A stretch of 8,285 bases of DNA, from positions 1 to 8,285 of the forward strand of contig JAUNUL010000125.1 in NCBI GenBank assembly GCA_030538175.1. The letters are read 5' to 3'. The notes below the pieces were generated by a model, which was not told the DNA's origin, searched no databases, and saw nothing but the letters and a program-made list of their open reading frames with translations. Position 1 is the stretch's first letter; the number at the start of each line of letters is the position of its first letter. Of the stretch, positions 5,621 to 8,285 are shown in pieces. This DNA comes from Propionibacteriaceae bacterium. GTDB taxonomy: Bacteria; Actinomycetota; Actinomycetes; Propionibacteriales; Propionibacteriaceae. The position numbers were made by a program, and so were the translations under genes.

Positions 5621-7714
5621 TCAGCCGATCGCCATCGGGTCAACGCGGATCCGCAGGGCGCCCGGCACCTTCTTGGCCGACCGCACTGACGCGATGTCGT
5701 GGACCGCGCGGACGAGGGCCGGCCCCTTGGCCAACGTTGTGCGCAGCGTCAACCGCCCGAGCGGATCGTCGGGGTCGGCCGAGCCCGGGAGGTCGGTCTG
5801 CCCCAGCACGCTCTCCTCGCCGAGCGTGTCGACCCCAGCGACGGCAGCCCGCACATCAGCCAGTGCGGAGGTCGGCCCGTCAACAGTGACCATCTTGGCG
5901 GCGGGGGCGACTGCGGCATCCACCCGATCCGCCAACTCCCGCTCCGCGAAACCTGCCGGGTCGCCCCGCACCAGGGCCTGCAGCGCGGTGGAGGTCACCG
6001 GACCGACGGCGATGACCGTGCCGTGTTCCGCACCGGGGCGCACCAAGCCGATGGCGTTCAGCCAGCGTCGATGGGCTTCCTCGTCCGCACGCAGATCGAG
6101 CCGGGTCAACAGGAGCTCGGTGTCCAGGAGGACTGCTGCCGCATAGCCGGTCTCGGCGACCGGTTCGCCGCCCGGGGTTGCGATGATCAGGGCCGGTTCC
6201 GGCCCGACGGTGTCGACGACCCGGTCGCCGGCGGACTGAACCACCTTGGTGCCTGGGAATGCCTGCCCCAGCTCCTCGGCTGTGCGTTCCGCGCCGACCA
6301 CGGGCGCACGCCACGTCGTCCCAGCGCATTCGGGGCACCGCCAGCCCGTGATCGGACGAGCGCACCAGTCACAGGCAGCCCGCGCCGACCCTGCACGCAC
6401 GGGCCCGTGACAGTGCGGGCAGCGCACCGACGTCCGGCAGTTCGCACACACGAGCACAACCAGATAACCCGCCCGCGGCACCTGCACCAACACCGGGCCG
6501 GCGGCCAAACCCGCACGGATGGTTTCGAAGACTTTGCGGGGCAGCCGGACCGACCGTGCCAGCGGATCCCGCTCGAGCTCCCAGTCACTGTCGGCGGCCA
6601 ACCGGACGGCCGCGGTCAGTCGGCGTTGTTCGGCCGGCAGCACATGGAGGGGGCGCAGCCAACCACGCTCGATCAACTGCTCAACCTCGCAGGTCCGATG
6701 CCGGGCTGCGAACAACACCGCACACCGCGCGATGCCTGCCCGCAGGGCCAACACCTCACGGACATGCGGATAGGGCGCCCGCGGCTCGCTGTGCAGATCA
6801 TCACCGTCGTCCCACAACGCGACCAAGCCAAGATCGTGCACCGGCGCATAGGCTGCAGCCCGAGTGCCCAGCACCAGCCTCACCTGCCCGCGCGAGACCG
6901 CCAAGAACGCCCGGTAACGCGCGGCCGGACCATCCTCTGCACTCAGGGTGACGAACGACGTTTCCCCGAACTCCGCAGCGCACGCAGTCGTCAACCGTGC
7001 CAGCGCCCGGTTGTCGGGGACGATGCACAACGCTCCCCTGCCGGAGGCCAGGGTCGCCCGCGCGGCAGCCACGAAACCCGCGATCCAGTCGCCCACGGGC
7101 CCGGCGGTCGGCACCACCTGCCAAGCCGCCCGCGGGGACGCACCGCGGGATAGGGCTGCCAAGAGTTCGGGCCCGGTCGGATAGTGGTCGAACGGCGTCG
7201 ATCGCCCCGCGGCAACCAGCGGCTCCTGTCGCTCCGGTGGATCCGCCTTCTCCGTGGCGGCATGCCGCGGCGGCACCGCCAGGCGCATCACGTCGGCGAA
7301 ACTGCCGGCATAGTGATCGGCCACCGCACGGATCACCTGCGCCACCTCGGCCGAGAGCACGGGCTCCGGGGAGACCACACGTTCCAGCGGGGACAGACTC
7401 CGCATGGGGTCAGGCTCCTCCCCCACCTCAAGGATGAACCCGTCCCGCAACTGCCCGGCGAACCGCACCCGCACCCGCACCCCGGGTTGGGCCTGTGCCA
7501 CGAACCGATCGGGCACCACATAGTCGAACAGCCGATCCAGATGCGGCAGTGGCATGTCGACCGCCACCCGGGCGATCGGCCGGTCGCCCGTTGTCCTTCC
7601 GGCGCCGGTTCGTTCGACGACAGCACCGGATCCCTTGATGGCACCCGGCAGCACGCCCTGAGGCGGAGCGGAATCGACCCTTCCGGCATCGGGGGGAAGC
7701 AGTGCATCGGACAT
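5621..7714 (-). CDS. priA: Primosomal protein N' (PriA), helicase motifs degenerate
   Basis: PriA recognises stalled forks and D-loops and starts replication restart. This 697-residue protein has a PriA layout. A disordered N-terminal extension of about 45 residues precedes the 3'-DNA-binding domain, which starts at ARVAVDMPLPHLDRLFDY (48-65). A winged-helix region lies at about 105-150, the helicase-like core at 170-340, and the zinc-binding insertion has four CxxC pairs (423/426, 432/435, 448/451, 460/463). GAERTAEEL (474-482) and the C-terminal domain ending in RVDPMAIG follow. The first lobe has lost its ATPase motifs: the Walker A region reads VPTAGPVGDW (201-210) with no GKT, and the DEEH box is WDDGDD (301-306). 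This loss is known in actinobacterial PriA proteins, so DNA binding and loader recruitment without helicase activity is the likely role. The ATG at 7714 is favoured by a -10 hexamer six bases upstream. Confidence 0.94.
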   Translation of the reverse strand: MSDALLPPDAGRVDSAPPQGVLPGAIKGSGAVVERTGAGRTTGDRPIARVAVDMPLPHLDRLFDYVVPDRFVAQAQPGVRVRVRFAGQLRDGFILEVGEEPDPMRSLSPLERVVSPEPVLSAEVAQVIRAVADHYAGSFADVMRLAVPPRHAATEKADPPERQEPLVAAGRSTPFDHYPTGPELLAALSRGASPRAAWQVVPTAGPVGDWIAGFVAAARATLASGRGALCIVPDNRALARLTTACAAEFGETSFVTLSAEDGPAARYRAFLAVSRGQVRLVLGTRAAAYAPVHDLGLVALWDDGDDLHSEPRAPYPHVREVLALRAGIARCAVLFAARHRTCEVEQLIERGWLRPLHVLPAEQRRLTAAVRLAADSDWELERDPLARSVRLPRKVFETIRAGLAAGPVLVQVPRAGYLVVLVCANCRTSVRCPHCHGPVRAGSARAACDWCARPITGWRCPECAGTTWRAPVVGAERTAEELGQAFPGTKVVQSAGDRVVDTVGPEPALIIATPGGEPVAETGYAAAVLLDTELLLTRLDLRADEEAHRRWLNAIGLVRPGAEHGTVIAVGPVTSTALQALVRGDPAGFAERELADRVDAAVAPAAKMVTVDGPTSALADVRAAVAGVDTLGEESVLGQTDLPGSADPDDPLGRLTLRTTLAKGPALVRAVHDIASVRSAKKVPGALRIRVDPMAIG

Positions 7715-7726
7715 GATTCGATCCTA
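7714..7726 (-). promoter_or_regulatory. Leaderless promoter for priA (-10 TAGGAT)
   Basis: On the minus strand TAGGAT (7726-7721) fits TANNNT and lies six bases before the priA ATG at 7714. No Shine-Dalgarno sequence is present between them. A TTGACG lies 21 bases upstream of the hexamer, too far for a standard -35 spacing. The geometry matches the PAC2 and fmt promoters of this window. Confidence 0.6.
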
Positions 7727-7813
7727 GAAGCCGCCACTGACACTTTTCGTCAACGGAGAAGTCGGTGCCCCTGTCTCAGGGAGCGAAGTCGGCCAGACCC
7801 TTGCGTCCGGGTG

Positions 7814-7847
7814 TATAAACGGTGGATCAAATGAAGGGGGCACCGTG
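7814..7847 (+). promoter_or_regulatory. Promoter candidate and ribosome binding site for the S4-domain gene
   Basis: TATAAA at 7814-7819 is the best -10 candidate in the 130-base divergent gap, although its last base differs from the usual T and no -35 box is clear. AAGGGGG (7834-7840) lies four bases before the GTG at 7845 and is a strong Shine-Dalgarno sequence. It selects that GTG over the ATG at 7831, which is in another frame. This gene is thus probably led, unlike its divergent neighbour priA. Confidence 0.45.
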
Positions 7848-8222
7848 GCGCGTCTGGATGTCTGGCTGTGGTCGGTGCGCCTGTTCAAGACCCGATCGCT
7901 CGCGACCGACGCCTGCAAGGGCGGTCACATCCGCGTCAACGACAAGCCCGTGAAGCCGGCCCAGCAGCTCAAGGTCGGTGATCGTGTGACGTGGCGTCAA
8001 CCGGGTTGGGTGCGCGAGTTCGAGGTCACCCAGCTGCTCACCAAGCGCGTCGGCGCTCCGGTCGCCGTCACCTGCTATGTCGACCACTCACCCGAGCGAC
8101 CTGCGCACTTGTCCGCCGCGGTGGCTCGACGGGATCGTGGTGCGGGTCGACCCACCAAGAAGGATCGCCGCGCGTTGGATCGGTTGCGGGGTCGGGACGC
8201 GTTCGGCTCGTTCGCCGAGTGA
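7845..8222 (+). CDS. hslR: S4-domain RNA-binding protein, Hsp15/HslR type
   Basis: This 125-residue basic protein carries an S4 RNA-binding domain from Arg3 to about residue 50: RLDVWLWSVRLFKTRSLA, then GGHIRVND (26-33), KPAQQLKVGDRV (37-48). The tail GRPTKKDRRALDRLRG (101-116) matches the conserved C-terminus of E. coli Hsp15, which binds free 50S subunits carrying a nascent chain and helps recycle them. Length and domain order agree with that family. A strong AAGGGGG ribosome binding site precedes the GTG start. It is divergent from priA and shows no partner genes on its strand within the window. Whether it is heat-induced here cannot be judged; no CIRCE or HAIR element is visible upstream. 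Small paralogous S4 proteins exist, so orthology to hslR is likely rather than certain. Confidence 0.88.
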   Translation: MARLDVWLWSVRLFKTRSLATDACKGGHIRVNDKPVKPAQQLKVGDRVTWRQPGWVREFEVTQLLTKRVGAPVAVTCYVDHSPERPAHLSAAVARRDRGAGRPTKKDRRALDRLRGRDAFGSFAE

Positions 8223-8240
8223 ACCGAACAAGGTCGGATC

Positions 8241-8274
8241 GACCGGTGCGTCGCGCGGTCAGGACCGATGCGTC
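8241..8274. repeat. Imperfect 12-base direct repeat at the right edge
   Basis: GACCGGTGCGTC (8241-8252) and GACCGATGCGTC (8263-8274) differ at one base and are 22 bases apart, in the 63 bases after the S4-domain gene. The repeat may extend into sequence beyond the window or be chance in GC-rich DNA. No gene or terminator with a T-run is visible in this end segment. Confidence 0.35.
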
Positions 8275-8285
8275 AACAGCTCACT

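Noticed and set aside
5699..7153. 484-codon plus-strand frame opposite priA
   Set aside because: It is an antisense shadow of a clear priA coding frame, common in GC-rich DNA; its translation is low in hydrophobic core patterns and shows no recognisable domain.
8256..8267. Terminator hairpin after the S4-domain gene (CGGTC/GACCG)
   Set aside because: The stem is five bases with a two-base loop and no T-run, so it is indistinguishable from chance in this base composition.
8223..8285. Possible 3' end of a minus-strand gene entering from the right
   Set aside because: One minus frame reads eight codons before a TGA at 8261-8259, but eight codons without a recognisable motif cannot support a gene call.

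Overview
This is a high-GC window (CGCC/GCGG-rich, GTG as well as ATG starts, promoters placed directly against start codons) that looks like chromosomal DNA of an actinomycete. The minus-strand order priA-fmt-rsmB-rpe is a recurring actinobacterial arrangement. A member of the Propionibacteriales or a relative is plausible, but the sequence alone does not fix the family.

Layout. (1) Positions 1-1243, minus strand: a two-gene unit made of a rhomboid intramembrane serine protease (629-1243) and, overlapping its stop codon by 4 bases, a previously unlisted lipoprotein gene (632 down to 1) that runs off the left edge of the window. (2) Positions 1244-1499: a divergent intergenic region rich in perfect inverted repeats and a purine-rich stretch, with a likely leaderless promoter at its right end. 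(3) Positions 1500-2541, plus strand: a PAC2-family protein followed 10 bases later by a 62-residue protein with two predicted membrane helices. (4) Positions 2587-7714, minus strand: a housekeeping block in transcription order priA (replication restart), fmt (initiator-tRNA formylation), rsmB (16S rRNA m5C methylation) and rpe (pentose phosphate pathway). rsmB and fmt overlap by 4 bases. (5) Positions 7845-8222, plus strand: an S4-domain protein of the Hsp15/HslR type, divergent from priA. The last 63 bases hold no gene I can support.

The genes are mostly well-known families. Block 4 joins replication restart, translation initiation, ribosome modification and carbon metabolism, and the HslR-like protein next to it also acts on ribosomes in its best-studied relative. 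The most notable signals are: repeated placement of a TANNNT hexamer 6-8 bases before start codons (PAC2 gene, priA, fmt, perhaps rpe), pointing to leaderless transcription; a PriA that has visibly lost its Walker A and DEXH motifs; and a tight rhomboid-lipoprotein gene pair. I found no RNA genes, insertion sequences, CRISPR arrays or prophage genes, and I do not see a convincing new multi-gene system.
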